The translations under genes were made by a program, and so were the position numbers. A DNA stretch of 64,000 bases from Sutterella massiliensis (GTDB lineage: Bacteria > Pseudomonadota > Gammaproteobacteria > Burkholderiales > Burkholderiaceae_F), in NCBI RefSeq assembly GCF_016899755.1, contig NZ_JACJJC010000001.1, forward strand, positions 186,001-250,000, in the 5' to 3' direction. This document shows positions 47,620 to 60,087 of this stretch, one piece after another. The notes beneath the pieces were generated by a model that ran no database searches, was not told where the DNA came from, and saw only the letters and a list, made by a program, of their open reading frames with translations. The stretch's first letter is position 1. Every line of letters begins with the position of its first letter.

Positions 47620-48489
47620 GTGGCGCAAAGTCGGAAAAACAAAGGTCTCGGCCGAGGTCTAGATGCTTTCTTCGGTGAGGGGCTTGGCGGCGATGCCGTC
47701 GAGCTCAGCGGGCACATTGAAGAGGTTGAGCTTGCGAGTCTGCATGCGGGCAAGTATCAGCCGCGTCAGGCGATGGACGAAAATTCTCTGGCCGAGCTTG
47801 CTTCGTCCATCAAGGCCCAGGGTGTGATCAGCCCCATTGTCGTGCGTCCGACGGGGGGCGCTAACTACGAGATCATCGCTGGTGAACGGCGGTTTCGCGC
47901 TGCTGCACTGGCCGGCCTTGAAAAGGTGCCCGTCATCATTCGCGATGTTGATGACAAGCAAGCTCTCGCAATGGCGCTCATTGAGAACATGCAGCGCGAA
48001 GATCTCAATCCCCTTGAAGAGGCGCAGGGTGTCCTACGACTGATTGAGGAGTTCGGTTTTACGCATGAAGCCGCTGCCGAGGCGATCGGTCGCAGTAGAT
48101 CCGCCACGACCAATTTGCTGCGGTTGCTCGAACTTACCGAAGAGGTTAAGTCGATGCTTTCTGCGGGGGAAATCGACATGGGGCACGCTAGAGCGCTTCT
48201 CGCGCTGAGCGGTGCGCAGCAGATTCTTGCTGCGAAGACCGTAGCGCAGCGCTCGCTTTCAGTGCGTCAGACCGAAGAGTTCGTCAAGCATCTGCTCGAA
48301 GGCAGATCAACGAAGAAAAGGAAGGTCGTCATCAAGACGCGCGACGATGAACGTCTCGAAGAGGCGCTCGCGGAAACGCTCGGCACAACAGTAAAGCTCA
48401 CGGCTAATCGCAAGGGTAAAGGGCGCATCGTGATTGAGTTCTCCAACCTCGAGCAATTGCAAGGAATCGTCGATCGGATTCAGCAGTAA
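47620..48489 (+). CDS. parB: chromosome partitioning protein ParB (Spo0J)
   Basis: A 289-residue ParB. The N-terminal CTPase domain has KYQPRQAMDENSLAELASSIKAQG and GERRFRAAALAG (the phosphate-binding GERRFRA), then the central HTH (FTHEAAAEAIGRSRSATTNLLRLL) for parS and a short C-terminal dimerisation domain (IVIEFSNLEQLQGIVDRI). No perfect parS was found by eye in the window, so its sites are probably elsewhere or imperfect. Confidence 0.96.
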   Translation: MAQSRKNKGLGRGLDAFFGEGLGGDAVELSGHIEEVELASLHAGKYQPRQAMDENSLAELASSIKAQGVISPIVVRPTGGANYEIIAGERRFRAAALAGLEKVPVIIRDVDDKQALAMALIENMQREDLNPLEEAQGVLRLIEEFGFTHEAAAEAIGRSRSATTNLLRLLELTEEVKSMLSAGEIDMGHARALLALSGAQQILAAKTVAQRSLSVRQTEEFVKHLLEGRSTKKRKVVIKTRDDERLEEALAETLGTTVKLTANRKGKGRIVIEFSNLEQLQGIVDRIQQ

Positions 48490-48602
48490 TAGCTGGCTTT
48501 TTCCGGTTGTTTAGTCACGTTAAGGAAAACAGATCAGGGTGTTTGAATTCCCTAATAGTGTTTCTACCAATTAAGCGGTATCAAAAGTCACCTTTCGGCT
48601 AA

Positions 48603-48631
48603 TTGTTAAAAGATGCTACGGCCCGTAAAAT
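48603..48631 (+). promoter_or_regulatory. probable sigma-70 promoter of the atp operon
   Basis: TTGTTA (48603-48608), 17-base spacer, TAAAAT (48626-48631), placed in the 179-base parB-atpI gap. Transcription would begin near 48638, about 30 bases before atpI. Confidence 0.55.
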
Positions 48632-48668
48632 CCGCGAAGTTTAGAAATCTTCTGTTGCGTTATCTGTG

Positions 48669-49034
48669 ATGCCTGTCATTTCTGGTATGATGCGCGTCGC
48701 TCTGGCGCAGTATGCACTGGTTTCAGTCGTCGCCGCACTCTTTGCTTTGTTTGCAGATGGAGATGCGGCAATATCGGCGTTGCTCGGCGGTCTGTCCTAC
48801 GCGTTGCCTACGACGTTGTATGCAGTCTCCATCGAGTTTATGCGTCGACACATCAGGCACGCCACGCTCAACGCGATGGCGGTGCTGGTCGGAGAGTTTG
48901 TCAAGATTCTGGTTGCTCTCTTGCTGATGCTATTGAGCGTCCTCATCTTTGAAAACATAAATTGGCCCGCTTTTCTCGTTTCGTTGATAGCGGTAGTGAA
49001 CAGCTACTTCGTCGTACTGTTCAAAAAACACTAA
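48669..49034 (+). CDS. atpI: ATP synthase assembly protein AtpI
   Basis: A 121-residue membrane protein with four hydrophobic helices, matching AtpI in position (first gene before atpB) and pattern (QYALVSVVAALFALF, LGGLSYALPTTLYA, SLIAVVNSYFVVLFKKH). AtpI helps assemble the c-ring. A GTG at 48666 and ATG at 48669 are both possible starts; no clear Shine-Dalgarno decides. Confidence 0.85.
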   Translation: MPVISGMMRVALAQYALVSVVAALFALFADGDAAISALLGGLSYALPTTLYAVSIEFMRRHIRHATLNAMAVLVGEFVKILVALLLMLLSVLIFENINWPAFLVSLIAVVNSYFVVLFKKH

Positions 49035-49046
49035 GGATTGGTATTC

Positions 49047-49877
49047 ATGGCAACCAACGCCCCGAGCGCTACTGAGTACATTCAACATCACATGCAGCAT
49101 CTGCAGTCGCTCAAGCAGAATGTGATCATTGATTTTTCCGTAGTGAACTACGACACCATCTTCTTCTCCGTTTTGGCTTTGCTGGCGGTGTTCTTCATTC
49201 TGCGTCTCGGCGCGAAGAAGGCCACTTCGGGCGTCCCCGGGAAGATGCAGTGCGCAGTGGAAATGCTTGTTGAAATGGTCGACAATCAGGCCAAGAACCT
49301 TGTCCACGGCGATCGTACGTTCATTGCCCCGCTTGCGCTGACGGTGTTCTGCTGGGTCGCCATGATGAACTGCATCGACCTTATTCCGGTCGATCTGTTC
49401 CCGGCGATTGCAGGCCTTTTTGGCGTGCACTACCTGCGTCCGCTGCCGACGGCCGACCTCAACGGTACGCTCGGTCTCTCGCTCGGTGTGCTTCTGCTCC
49501 TCTTCTATTACGGCATCAAGGTCAAGAGTTTCTCGGGCTTTGTCGTTGAGCTCTTTACTGCGCCGTTCGGCAAGTTCCCGTTGCTGTGGCCGTTCAACTT
49601 TGCGATGAACTTCATCGAATATCTCGCGAAGTTCGTTTCGCTCGGTATGCGACTGTTCGGCAACATGTACGCCGGTGAACTGGTGTTCTTCCTCGTTGCG
49701 CTTCTCGGCGGCTTCGCTCTGGATTTCGGGGCGGTCGGGGCAGCCAGTGCAGGACTTGGTCAAGTCGTCGCCGGTCTGGTTTGGTGGCTTTTCCATGTGC
49801 TGATTGTTCTGTTGCAGGCCTTTATTTTCATGATGCTGACGCTGGTCTACATCGGCCAGGCTCACAGCAGCCACTAA
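49047..49877 (+). CDS. atpB: F0F1 ATP synthase subunit a
   Basis: A 276-residue subunit a with five to six helices forming the proton half-channels. The essential arginine lies in [19 protein letters not shown] and the C-terminal helix is [28 protein letters not shown] at 49047 follows AAGGA; the upstream start at 49038 is rejected. Confidence 0.96.
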   Translation: MATNAPSATEYIQHHMQHLQSLKQNVIIDFSVVNYDTIFFSVLALLAVFFILRLGAKKATSGVPGKMQCAVEMLVEMVDNQAKNLVHGDRTFIAPLALTVFCWVAMMNCIDLIPVDLFPAIAGLFGVHYLRPLPTADLNGTLGLSLGVLLLLFYYGIKVKSFSGFVVELFTAPFGKFPLLWPFNFAMNFIEYLAKFVSLGMRLFGNMYAGELVFFLVALLGGFALDFGAVGAASAGLGQVVAGLVWWLFHVLIVLLQAFIFMMLTLVYIGQAHSSH

Positions 49878-49941
49878 GCAGCGGACAATTTCTTTCAACT
49901 TCACGTGCTTTACTCCCTTTCTTTCCTCTAGGAGTCTTTAA

Positions 49942-50187
<246 letters not shown>

Positions 50188-50287
50188 TTAGCAGCTGCGC
50201 GCAAAACGTCCTCTTTTTTAATGACGCTGTCGGTAGCGCTGACGCCTGAAGATTGGCCGGCGCTTCCGACATAACGGGGTTCCGATA

Positions 50288-50758
50288 ATGAACATTAATG
50301 CCTCTCTGTTCGTACAGATGGTCGTGTTCTTCTTGGGTGCCTGGGTCACCATGAAGTACATCTGGCCGCCTCTGATCCGAGCGATCGAAGAGCGCCAGAA
50401 GAAGATTGCCGACGGTTTGGCAGCCGCTAATAAGGGTGAAAAGGCCCTTGCTGTGGCGACCGAACAAGGCAAGGCCATCGAGGCTGCTGCGCGTGCCCGC
50501 GCGTCGACGATTGTCGCCGACGGCGAAAAGCGCGCTCAGTCCATCGTTGACGATGCAAAGGCTCAGGCTCAGATCGAAGCCGACCGCATCATCGAGGCCG
50601 CAAAGGCCGAAGCTGCAACGGAAATGCAGCGCGCTCGGGAACAGCTCCGCGATCAGGTCGCTGCGCTTGCCGTCCAGGGCGCTGAACAGATTCTTGTTCG
50701 CGAGGTCGACGAATCTGCTCACGCAACCATGCTTGATCAACTGAAGGCGAAGCTCTAA
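50288..50758 (+). CDS. atpF: F0F1 ATP synthase subunit b
   Basis: A 156-residue stator subunit: one N-terminal membrane helix ([21 protein letters not shown]) and a long charged coiled coil rich in Ala, Glu and Lys. Length equals E. coli b (156). The 100-base gap after atpE is larger than others in the operon. Confidence 0.96.
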   Translation: MNINASLFVQMVVFFLGAWVTMKYIWPPLIRAIEERQKKIADGLAAANKGEKALAVATEQGKAIEAAARARASTIVADGEKRAQSIVDDAKAQAQIEADRIIEAAKAEAATEMQRAREQLRDQVAALAVQGAEQILVREVDESAHATMLDQLKAKL

Positions 50759-50760
50759 CT

Positions 50761-51312
50761 ATGGCGGAACTTTCAACAATAGCGCGCCCTTACGCTGAAG
50801 CTCTGATCGAGGCGCTTCAGGATCGTAAGGCCGGCGCAGAAGAAATGGCTCGAGTTCTTGAGGCCGTAGATCTGCTTGCCCGTGTGGCGCAGGATTCACA
50901 GGTTCTCGAACTCGCTGGCGATCCGAAGGTGACCGACAAGCAGGTTTTCGATGTTATCGAAGGTGTGCTCGCCGGTGATGTGCCTGCGGAAGTCAAGAAT
51001 CTGCTTCAGACCGTAGTGCAGAACGATCGTCTGGAAGCCGTGCCTGAAATCGCCCGGCAGTTTCGCAATCTGAAAAATGCGTCTGAAGGCGTTGCCGACG
51101 CCCTCATCGAGACGGCTTTCCCGCTCAGTGACGCAGAGGTTAGCGAATTGGTGGCGGCGCTTGCGAAGAAATTCCCAGGTGTGAAGCTTCACCCGATCGT
51201 GACGGTCGACAAGGATTTGATCGGCGGCGTGCGTGTTCACGTCGGCGATAAGCTGCTCGACGCCTCGATTCGCGCTCGTCTCGAGCAGATGAAGACGACG
51301 CTTACTGCATAA
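50761..51312 (+). CDS. atpH: F0F1 ATP synthase subunit delta
   Basis: A 183-residue delta subunit linking the F1 head to the b stator. It begins [19 protein letters not shown] and ends with [28 protein letters not shown], the signature C-terminal segment. Two bases after atpF. Confidence 0.96.
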   Translation: MAELSTIARPYAEALIEALQDRKAGAEEMARVLEAVDLLARVAQDSQVLELAGDPKVTDKQVFDVIEGVLAGDVPAEVKNLLQTVVQNDRLEAVPEIARQFRNLKNASEGVADALIETAFPLSDAEVSELVAALAKKFPGVKLHPIVTVDKDLIGGVRVHVGDKLLDASIRARLEQMKTTLTA

Positions 51313-51329
51313 AAATTCGGAGCTGTAAG

Positions 51330-52871
51330 ATGCAACTCAATCCCAGTGAAATCAGCGATCTGCTGAAGAAGCGAATCGAAGGCCTCGGCGTATCCGCTGA
51401 TCTTCGCACGCAGGGCACCGTTGTTTCGGTGTCCGACGGCATCGCCCGCATTCATGGTCTGAGCGACGTGATGCAGGGCGAAATGCTTGAATTCCCCAAC
51501 GATGTCTATGGCCTTGCTCTGAACCTCGAACGCGACTCCGTCGGCGCCGTTATTCTCGGCGAATACGAAGGCGTTTCCGAAGGCGACATCGTTAAGACGA
51601 CTGGCCGCATTCTCTCCGTGCCCGTTGGCCCGGAACTCATCGGCCGCGTTGTGAATGCTCTCGGCCAGCCGATCGACGGCAAGGGCCCGATTGAAGCCAA
51701 GATTTTCGACGTTGTTGAAAAGGTTGCTCCTGGCGTTATCGATCGTCAGTCGGTTTCGCAGCCTGTTCAGACTGGTCTTAAGTCCATCGACTCGATGGTG
51801 CCGATCGGCCGTGGCCAGCGCGAACTGATCATTGGCGACCGTCAGACCGGTAAGACCGCCGTTGCTATCGACACGATCATCAACCAGAAGGGCAAGGACC
51901 TCATCTGCGTCTACGTCGCGATCGGTCAGAAGGCTTCGACGATCGCCAACGTCGTCAGCAAGCTCGAAGAGCACGGCGCCATGGACTACACCATCGTCGT
52001 TGCCGCTACGGCTTCCGAATCGGCTGCTATGCAGTACATTGCTCCGTATGCTGGCGCCACGATGGGCGAATACTTCCGTGACCGCGGTCAGGACTCCCTG
52101 ATCGTCTACGACGACTTGACCAAGCAGGCTTGGGCCTATCGCCAGATCTCGCTGCTGCTGCGTCGTCCGCCGGGACGTGAAGCCTACCCGGGCGACGTTT
52201 TCTACCTGCACAGCCGCCTGCTCGAACGTGCGGCTCGCGTGAATGCGACATACGTCGAACGCTTTACCAACGGCGAAGTGAAGGGCAAGACCGGTTCGAT
52301 GACCGCCCTGCCGATCATCGAAACGCAGGCCGGCGACGTGACGGCTTTCGTTCCGACGAACGTCATTTCGATTACCGACGGTCAGATCTTCCTTGAAACC
52401 GACCTGTTTAATGCCGGTATCCGTCCGGCCATCAACCCGGGTATTTCGGTTTCTCGCGTGGGCGGTGCCGCTCAGACGAAGATCATCAAGAAGCTCGGCG
52501 GCGGTGTCCGTCTGGCGCTTGCTCAGTACCGCGCCCTGGCTGCCTTCGCACAGTTCGCTTCCGACCTTGACGAAGTGACCCGCAAGCAGCTCGAACGCGG
52601 CCGCATGGTTACCGAACTGATGAAGCAGCCGCAGTATCAGCCGCTTCAGGTTTGGGAAGAAGCGCTCGTTCTTTATGCCGTCAACAACGGCTACTACGAC
52701 GACGTGAAGGTTGGCGACGCGATGCGTGTCGAACGCGCCATGCGCGACTACATGCAGACGCATTACGCCGAACTCGTCAACGAAATCGAAACGAAGAAGG
52801 CTCTTGACAAGGATATTGAATCCGCGCTCAAGGCTGCTATCGAAGACTTCAAGAAGAACGGCGCTGTCTAA
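51330..52871 (+). CDS. atpA: F0F1 ATP synthase subunit alpha
   Basis: A 513-residue regulatory nucleotide-binding subunit with Walker [16 protein letters not shown], the P-loop-following [13 protein letters not shown] and the family signature [17 protein letters not shown]. Length equals E. coli alpha (513). Confidence 0.98.
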   Translation: MQLNPSEISDLLKKRIEGLGVSADLRTQGTVVSVSDGIARIHGLSDVMQGEMLEFPNDVYGLALNLERDSVGAVILGEYEGVSEGDIVKTTGRILSVPVGPELIGRVVNALGQPIDGKGPIEAKIFDVVEKVAPGVIDRQSVSQPVQTGLKSIDSMVPIGRGQRELIIGDRQTGKTAVAIDTIINQKGKDLICVYVAIGQKASTIANVVSKLEEHGAMDYTIVVAATASESAAMQYIAPYAGATMGEYFRDRGQDSLIVYDDLTKQAWAYRQISLLLRRPPGREAYPGDVFYLHSRLLERAARVNATYVERFTNGEVKGKTGSMTALPIIETQAGDVTAFVPTNVISITDGQIFLETDLFNAGIRPAINPGISVSRVGGAAQTKIIKKLGGGVRLALAQYRALAAFAQFASDLDEVTRKQLERGRMVTELMKQPQYQPLQVWEEALVLYAVNNGYYDDVKVGDAMRVERAMRDYMQTHYAELVNEIETKKALDKDIESALKAAIEDFKKNGAV

Positions 52872-52900
52872 GCGTCAAAAATCCAAGAGGACCCAATTCC

Positions 52901-53785
52901 ATGCCCAGTACAAAGGAAATTCGCGGCAAGATCAAGAGCGTGCAGAACACGCGAAAGATCACCAAGGCGATGGAGATGGTTGCGGCCTCGAAGATGCGCA
53001 AGGCTCAGGACCGGATGTTCCAGGCCCGTCCGTACGGCGACAAGATTCGAGTGATCAGCTCGCATCTCGCTCGTGCTAACGTGACCGACTACAAACATCC
53101 GTTCCTGGTCCAACACGAAGGCGCCAAGCGCGTCGGTCTCATTCTCGTTTCGACCGACAAGGGGCTTGCCGGCGCTCTTAATACCAATATCCAGCGCTTG
53201 ATTCTTCAGCGAATCAAGACGTGGACCGAGCAGGGCATCGGTGTCGATGCCACTGCCATCGGTAATAAGGGCTACGGCTTCCTGCAGCGCCTCGGCGTGC
53301 CTGTCATCAGTCAGGTTACTCAGCTCGGCGATCGTCCGATCCTCGACAACCTGATCGGCGCCATCGCCGTTCAGATCGAAGCTTTCAAGGAAGGTAAGGT
53401 CGATGCCGTCTACTTGGCCTATTCGCGTTTCGTGAATGCCATGAAGCAGGAGCCTGTTGTCGAACAGCTCCTTCCGCTGACCGACGAACACCTGAGTGCA
53501 AACGAGCCGCAGCGCAAATACTCGTGGGATTACATCTACGAGCCCGACGCCAAAACCGTTCTCGACGAGCTTTTGAAGCGCTATGTCGAGGCTTTGATTT
53601 ACCAGGCAGTTGCAGAAAACATGGCCTCCGAGCAGAGCGCTCGTATGGTGGCAATGAAGGCGGCTTCCGATAACGCGAAGAAGCTCATTGACGAACTGCA
53701 GCTCGTCTACAACAAGACCCGCCAGGCTGGCATTACGACCGAACTGACTGAAATTGTCGGCGGTGCCGCGGCTGTGTCTTCTTAA
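52901..53785 (+). CDS. atpG: F0F1 ATP synthase subunit gamma
   Basis: A 294-residue rotor shaft: [32 protein letters not shown] at the N-terminal helix and the C-terminal helix [40 protein letters not shown]. It links catalysis in the head to the c-ring. Thirty bases after atpA. Confidence 0.97.
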   Translation: MPSTKEIRGKIKSVQNTRKITKAMEMVAASKMRKAQDRMFQARPYGDKIRVISSHLARANVTDYKHPFLVQHEGAKRVGLILVSTDKGLAGALNTNIQRLILQRIKTWTEQGIGVDATAIGNKGYGFLQRLGVPVISQVTQLGDRPILDNLIGAIAVQIEAFKEGKVDAVYLAYSRFVNAMKQEPVVEQLLPLTDEHLSANEPQRKYSWDYIYEPDAKTVLDELLKRYVEALIYQAVAENMASEQSARMVAMKAASDNAKKLIDELQLVYNKTRQAGITTELTEIVGGAAAVSS

Positions 53786-53809
53786 TCGAATTTAAAAATC
53801 GATAACTGA

Positions 53810-55222
<1,413 letters not shown>

Positions 55223-55289
55223 TGCTTGGGCTGGGCCGACTTGATTTTCGAGTCGGCCACGCAAGCGCCCGACAAACGGAGCAACTCAT

Positions 55290-55709
55290 ATGGCTACCAT
55301 TAAAGTCGACGTTGTCAGCGCCGAAGAGAATATTTTCTCTGGTGAGGCTGAGCTCGTCTCGCTGCCCGGTACGTCTGGCGAATTGGGCATTATGCCTGGG
55401 CATCTGCCGGTCATTACCGGGATTCGTCCCGGCTTCGTGCGCATTCATCGCCCGGGGCAGGAAGAAGTCGAACAGGTGTTCGTTGCAGGCGGCATCCTTG
55501 ATGTTCAACCTGATGTTGTGACGGTTCTTGCCGATACGGCCATCCGAAGCAAGGATCTCGACGAACAGAAGGCCAAGGAAGCGCTTGCCGTTGCCGAAGA
55601 GGCTCGCAAGACTGCTACGGGCAATCTGGAAATCGCCAAGATCGAAGCCGAAATGGCTGCCTTGGCCGCAGAACTCGCAGCAATTCGCAAGCTCAAGCTC
55701 AAGCGCTAA
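55290..55709 (+). CDS. atpC: F0F1 ATP synthase subunit epsilon
   Basis: A 139-residue epsilon subunit: N-terminal beta sandwich ([37 protein letters not shown]) and C-terminal helical hairpin ([21 protein letters not shown]) that can inhibit ATP hydrolysis. Last gene of atpIBEFHAGDC, followed by a strong terminator. Confidence 0.97.
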   Translation: MATIKVDVVSAEENIFSGEAELVSLPGTSGELGIMPGHLPVITGIRPGFVRIHRPGQEEVEQVFVAGGILDVQPDVVTVLADTAIRSKDLDEQKAKEALAVAEEARKTATGNLEIAKIEAEMAALAAELAAIRKLKLKR

Positions 55710-55735
55710 GAGATCGGATTCTGACGATTCGCCGA

Positions 55736-55773
55736 AAGACGGAGTTTTCCCAGCGGAACTCCGTCTTTTTTTA
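55736..55773 (+). terminator. intrinsic terminator of the atp operon
   Basis: AAGACGGAGTT and AACTCCGTCTT form an 11-bp stem around a 10-base loop (about 55736-55768), followed by a T-run. It lies 27 bases after atpC. Confidence 0.92.
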
Positions 55774-55883
55774 TTCGTAGATCGGTTGCTCCTCGGCTCC
55801 GTGTCGATTCGAGGTACGATTATGGTGCAGGCCGCGCCGCTCTCGGGCGGTCTTTCAAGCCGATTAGGTTTAAGGAGATGTGC

Positions 55884-56288
55884 ATGGACGCTGTTAAGAT
55901 CCTCGTAACTACAGACGGGTCTAATTTGAGCGACAAGGCTGTTGAAACGGCAATTGAGCTTGCTCGCCAGTTCGACGGGACGGTTATCGGCATGACCGCC
56001 GTGCTCGCTCCTCCGCCGGCAGCGGGCTTTGTTGCCGAAGATCAGCAGACCAAGGATCGCTTGGAGGCCATTTCGCGCAAGGCTGCGGAAAAGAATGTGC
56101 CTTGCGAGGTCGTTGCCGAACATGGCGACAGCGTCGCAAAAGCCATTCTCGAGTGCGCCGCCCGCTATGACGTGCGCTATATCGTCATGGCGAGCCGTGG
56201 TCTTGGCACGCTAGGCGCGCTGTTGCTCGGTAGCGAAACGCAGAAGGTGTTGAGTCTCGCCGATCGCCCGGTGCTCGTTGTGCGCTGA
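55884..56288 (+). CDS. universal stress protein family (UspA)
   Basis: A 134-residue single-domain Usp. It shows VKILVTTDGSNLSDKAVETAIELA and the ATP-binding signature VMASRGLGTLGALLLGSETQKVL (GxGxxxxxxxGS), so it probably binds ATP. An in-frame ATG at 55878 directly abuts AAGGAG and is too close; the ATG at 55884 has a six-base spacing. Convergent with the DUF167 gene. Confidence 0.9.
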   Translation: MDAVKILVTTDGSNLSDKAVETAIELARQFDGTVIGMTAVLAPPPAAGFVAEDQQTKDRLEAISRKAAEKNVPCEVVAEHGDSVAKAILECAARYDVRYIVMASRGLGTLGALLLGSETQKVLSLADRPVLVVR

Positions 56289-56295
56289 CGACTCT

Positions 56296-56619
56296 TCAAG
56301 CTGCAAGATCCTTGATAGCGGCTAGAAGTTCGGTCTCGCTGAGACCGACAACTTCGAGCCGCTTTTCTCTGCTGCCTTCCCCAGCTGTTATCAGAAGCTG
56401 CGATTTTGACAGTCCCAAGGACTTGGCGAAGAACTTCACGAGTGCTGCGTTGGCTTTGCCGTCTACTGGTGGAGCTGACAGAACGACTTTGAGTCTTTCG
56501 CCGTGTTCTCCGACCACGGCCGTGCGCTTGGCATTGGGCTGAACGTGAAGCAGGAGTTGCAGTGTTCCTGTTTTGCTGATGACGAGCCAGCTCGGCGTCG
56601 GGGTTGCAGTGGGCGGCAT
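56296..56619 (-). CDS. DUF167 (YggU) family protein
   Basis: A 107-residue protein with the DUF167 pattern: LLLHVQPNAKRTAVVGEHGERLKVVLSAPPVDGKANAALVKFFAKSLGLSKSQL (glycine/serine turn and PPVxGKAN core). Small, soluble, function unknown. Its stop is 7 bases from the usp stop and its start is 36 bases from hemE, divergent. Confidence 0.9.
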   Translation of the reverse strand: MPPTATPTPSWLVISKTGTLQLLLHVQPNAKRTAVVGEHGERLKVVLSAPPVDGKANAALVKFFAKSLGLSKSQLLITAGEGSREKRLEVVGLSETELLAAIKDLAA

Positions 56620-56654
56620 AAGTAACGATCAAAAACAATTCAGCGAGTATGCTC

Positions 56655-57719
56655 ATGAAACCAGTGAACGATTGCTTCCTTCGCGCTCTTAAGCGCAAAC
56701 CGACGGAATTTACGCCGGTATGGCTGATGCGTCAGGCCGGACGTTATCTGCCCGAATACTGCGAAACGCGTTCGCGTGCCGGTAGCTTCATGGGCCTGGC
56801 TCAGAATCCCGATTATGCGACAGAAGTGACGCTGCAGCCGATCGATCGCTACGGTCTTGATGCAGCGATTCTCTTCTCGGACATTCTCACTGTGCCCGAC
56901 GCGATGGGGCTCGGGCTGAGCTTTGTTCAGGGTGAAGGGCCCGTATTTGCCAAACCCGTTCAGACGGAGGAAGCAGTCAATGCGCTTTATGTGCCCGATC
57001 CTAATGTGGAACTCGGTTACGTGATGGATGCGGTGAAGAGCATTCGTCGAGCTCTTGGCAACCGCGTTCCCTTGATCGGTTTTTCGGGCTCGCCCTTCAC
57101 ACTTGCTTGCTACATGATCGAGGGCCGAGGCAGTCGTGATTTTCGAACGGTCAAGACCATGATGTATCGCCGTCCCGATCTGCTCGAGCGCGTTCTTGAC
57201 GTCAATGCCGAAGCCGTTGCTGCTTACCTCAATGCTCAGATTGCGGCAGGCGCACAGGCCGTGCAGATCTTCGATACGTGGGGCGGGATGCTCGCTGACG
57301 GTGACTTCCAGCGCTTCTCCCTGGCTTATACGATGAAGGTTCTCGCCAAGCTCGAGAAGGTCTCTGACGGTGAACCCGTTCCCTCCATCGTCTTCACAAA
57401 GGGCGGTGGTGAATGGCTCTCGGCAATTGCCAACAGCGGTTGCGACGCCGTCGGCTTGGATTGGTCCGTTAACATCGCGCGTGCCCGTCGCGAAACGGCG
57501 GACCGTGTTGCATTGCAGGGCAACCTGGATCCGTACGTTCTCTTTGGTACGGAAGAAACGATTCGTCGCGAAGTGCGCCGTGTTCTTGACGGTTTTGGTC
57601 CAGTGAAGGACGGTGGCCATGTCTTCAATCTCGGACACGGCATCAACCAGTTCACGCCCGTTGAAAGTGTGCAGATTCTTGTTGACGAAGTGCACGAATA
57701 TAGCCGCCGCTATCACTAA
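56655..57719 (+). CDS. hemE: uroporphyrinogen decarboxylase
   Basis: A 354-residue HemE, which converts uroporphyrinogen III to coproporphyrinogen III in haem synthesis. Signatures: [33 protein letters not shown] and [11 protein letters not shown], with the substrate-binding aspartate in AILFSDIL. An in-frame ATG two codons earlier (56649) is possible; 56655 gives the usual start and spacing from GCGAG. Confidence 0.96.
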   Translation: MKPVNDCFLRALKRKPTEFTPVWLMRQAGRYLPEYCETRSRAGSFMGLAQNPDYATEVTLQPIDRYGLDAAILFSDILTVPDAMGLGLSFVQGEGPVFAKPVQTEEAVNALYVPDPNVELGYVMDAVKSIRRALGNRVPLIGFSGSPFTLACYMIEGRGSRDFRTVKTMMYRRPDLLERVLDVNAEAVAAYLNAQIAAGAQAVQIFDTWGGMLADGDFQRFSLAYTMKVLAKLEKVSDGEPVPSIVFTKGGGEWLSAIANSGCDAVGLDWSVNIARARRETADRVALQGNLDPYVLFGTEETIRREVRRVLDGFGPVKDGGHVFNLGHGINQFTPVESVQILVDEVHEYSRRYH

Positions 57720-57921
57720 GCGGCAAAGACGAGTGCGCCCGCAATCATACTGATTCGGGGCACTCGCATTTTTCTGGGTCTCGGTGAGGCAAGCCGAGGC
57801 CCTTTCTTTTCGGTACGCCAGTAGAACCGCTTCACCGCGTCTAGCTATTGCAAACATGCTATTTTCCGAGACAAGCGGAAAGACGCAGAAATATATTTTC
57901 GGAGAGGAGGCGAGGGGCATC

Positions 57922-59943
57922 GTGCCAGAGGGCAACTTGTACGCGAAGGTCTTGGTCGACGTTCCTGGGCTCGGGCCGCTCGACTACAAAGTGCCTGATG
58001 ACATGCTGGTTGCTGTCGGCGACCGCGTCACGGCGAATGTTCAGACTCGAAAGGTCGTGGGTGTCGTTGCAGCGCTTGAGAATGCAACAGACCTGCAGGG
58101 TAAACGCATCCGAAGTATTACGAGCGTACTGAACGATGTGCCGCCTCTGTCGGCAGAATGGCTTGCTCTCACACGATTTGCTTCGCTCTACTACCTTCGT
58201 GGCTGGGGTGAGGCCGCATTGAGCGCGCTTCCACTTTTTTTCAAGCGTCTACCGAAGAAAAATCATCGTGCGATGCTTGAGAAGTTTCGCCGTAAAGGCA
58301 TCGCACCATCGGTAGAGCGAAGTTCTACGCAGAGCAAACCTGTTCTGAACGCCGAGCAGATGGCTGCAGTCGATGCAGTGGTCAGCGCCAAGGGCTTTGT
58401 TCCGTTTCTTTTGTTTGGTGTGACGGGTTCCGGCAAAACGGAAGTGTATCTGCACGTGATGGAAGAAGTTTTGCATCGCGATCCTGAAGCGCAGGTGTTG
58501 CTTCTCGTGCCCGAAATCAATCTCACACCGCAGCTTCAGGCGCGCGTCAAGGCGCGTTTCCCGCATGAGTATGTGGCAGCCATGCATTCGGAATACTCCG
58601 ATGGAGAGCGTGCTGCAGCGTGGCTTGCCGTGCACGAAGGGCGTGCTCGTATCCTCGTCGGTACTCGACTTTCCATTTTTTCGAGCTTTAAGAAACTCGC
58701 TCTGATTCTTGTCGATGAGGAACACGACCTTTCTTACAAGGCGGGGGACGGTTTGCGCTACTCCGCGCGCGACCTTGCCGTTTGGCGCGCCGCAAAAAAC
58801 AGCTGTCCTGTCGTGCTCGGTTCGGCCACGCCGTCGCTTGAAAGCTGGGCCAAGGCGCTCAAGAAAGAGTACGTACTGCTTACTCTCACGCAGCGAGCGA
58901 TGTCAAAGGCGAAGCTTCCTCAGATTGACCTTATAGATCCGAATCCCAAGGGTTCGGGCATGCTCGTTTCGCCCGAAGCCGAGGGTAGCATTCGCTCCGA
59001 GCTCGATGCCGGCAGGCAGGTACTTGTCTTCCTCAATAGGCGCGGCTACTCTCCGGTGCTGAGCTGTCCCTCCTGTGGTTGGGTAAGTGCCTGCATTCGG
59101 TGTTCGGCCTTCACTGTTTTTCATAAACGAGAAAAGGCCCTCATCTGTCACCACTGCGGCTGGCGTCGACCTGTGCCCGATGCGTGCCCTGTCTGCGGCA
59201 ACGTCGACATCCTGCCGCGAGGAACGGGAACCGAACGGCTTGAGGAAGAGCTCGAGCGACTTTTTCCCGGGAAACGCATTTTGCGCATCGACCGCGACAG
59301 CACAAGCAAAAAGCATGAGGCCGAAAAAGCCTTTGCTCGTGTGCATGCGGGTGAAGTCGACATATTGGTCGGCACGCAAATGATTGCCAAGGGGCACGAT
59401 TTTCAGAATGTCGGACTCGTTGTGATTCTCAACGCCGATACACAGCTGCTGAGCCCGGCCGCTCGGGCGCGGGAGCACCTTTTTTCGACGCTCATGCAAG
59501 TAGCCGGCCGCGCAGGGCGTGCGAACGGCAAGGGGCGCGTACTTATTCAAACCCGTTTCAAGGATGAACCGCTTTTTGAAGCTCTGCGGCTACAGGACTA
59601 TCGGCGCTTTGCCAACGAAACGCTTGAGGAACGACGGGAAAACTTCAGCGTCCCCTTTGTTTACCAGGCACTCATTACAGCAGAATCCGATGCGCTTGCC
59701 AAAGCCGTTCTTTTCCTCGAGACTATCGCTCGCAGGGGGCGTGGCGTCGCTTCCGGGGAGGTTCGCGTATTCGATCCCGTACCGATGCCGCTTGTTCGTC
59801 TCATGAATCGCGAGCGCGCGCAACTTCTTGTCGAGGGTGACGAGCGCAAGACGTTGCATCGATTCCTTCGTGGATTGCTCGAAGGCGTCAAGTCGCCTTC
59901 TGACGTCGTTTGGCAGGTGGAAATCGATCCGACGGACGTTTGA
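57922..59943 (+). CDS. priA: primosomal helicase PriA
   Basis: A 673-residue replication-restart helicase. The N-terminal 3'-DNA-binding domain begins at NLYAKVLVDVPGLGPLDYKVPDDM; helicase motifs are GVTGSGKTEVYL (Walker A), DEEHDLSYK (motif II) and the C-terminal VAGRAGRANGKGRVLIQT. Eight cysteines form two zinc sites (CPSC, CIRC, CHHC, CPVC). The GTG at 57922 with AGGAGG upstream is chosen; an earlier in-frame ATG at 57784 would add 46 non-homologous residues. Confidence 0.92.
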   Translation: MPEGNLYAKVLVDVPGLGPLDYKVPDDMLVAVGDRVTANVQTRKVVGVVAALENATDLQGKRIRSITSVLNDVPPLSAEWLALTRFASLYYLRGWGEAALSALPLFFKRLPKKNHRAMLEKFRRKGIAPSVERSSTQSKPVLNAEQMAAVDAVVSAKGFVPFLLFGVTGSGKTEVYLHVMEEVLHRDPEAQVLLLVPEINLTPQLQARVKARFPHEYVAAMHSEYSDGERAAAWLAVHEGRARILVGTRLSIFSSFKKLALILVDEEHDLSYKAGDGLRYSARDLAVWRAAKNSCPVVLGSATPSLESWAKALKKEYVLLTLTQRAMSKAKLPQIDLIDPNPKGSGMLVSPEAEGSIRSELDAGRQVLVFLNRRGYSPVLSCPSCGWVSACIRCSAFTVFHKREKALICHHCGWRRPVPDACPVCGNVDILPRGTGTERLEEELERLFPGKRILRIDRDSTSKKHEAEKAFARVHAGEVDILVGTQMIAKGHDFQNVGLVVILNADTQLLSPAARAREHLFSTLMQVAGRAGRANGKGRVLIQTRFKDEPLFEALRLQDYRRFANETLEERRENFSVPFVYQALITAESDALAKAVLFLETIARRGRGVASGEVRVFDPVPMPLVRLMNRERAQLLVEGDERKTLHRFLRGLLEGVKSPSDVVWQVEIDPTDV

Positions 59944-59961
59944 GGCAGACAGTCGCGTTTT

Positions 59962-59990
59962 TTGCAAATTCCGGAGCTGTCGCGTAGACT
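59962..59990 (+). promoter_or_regulatory. sigma-70 promoter of the tRNA-Arg gene
   Basis: TTGCAA (59962-59967), 17-base spacer, TAGACT (59985-59990); the tRNA begins 13 bases later, a normal distance for a tRNA promoter. It lies directly after priA. Confidence 0.7.
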
Positions 59991-60003
59991 ATTGAGCTCT
60001 ATC

Positions 60004-60078
60004 CTCCACGTGGTGAAATGGATATCATGCGGCCCTCCGAAGGCCGCGTTACAGGTTCGATTCCTGTCGTGGGGACCA
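60004..60078 (+). tRNA. tRNA-Arg (anticodon CCG)
   Basis: A 75-base cloverleaf including encoded CCA. The acceptor arms CTCCACG and CGTGGGG pair with one G-T wobble, discriminator A, then CCA. The D arm is GTGA/TCAT, the anticodon arm CGGCC/GGCCG with loop CTCCGAA, anticodon CCG at 34-36, decoding CGG, and the T arm ACAGG-TTCGATT-CCTGT. A terminator follows 10 bases later. Confidence 0.93.
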
Positions 60079-60087
60079 AATACCCGT

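Noticed and set aside
49898-49913. TTCACGTG core resembling parS in the atpB-atpE gap
   Set aside because: Only about nine of sixteen parS positions match and the flanks are not palindromic.
51237-52763. 508-codon open frame on the minus strand opposite atpA
   Set aside because: Antisense to canonical atpA; composition is that of a shadow frame (Asp/Val/His/Arg repeats), no start signal.
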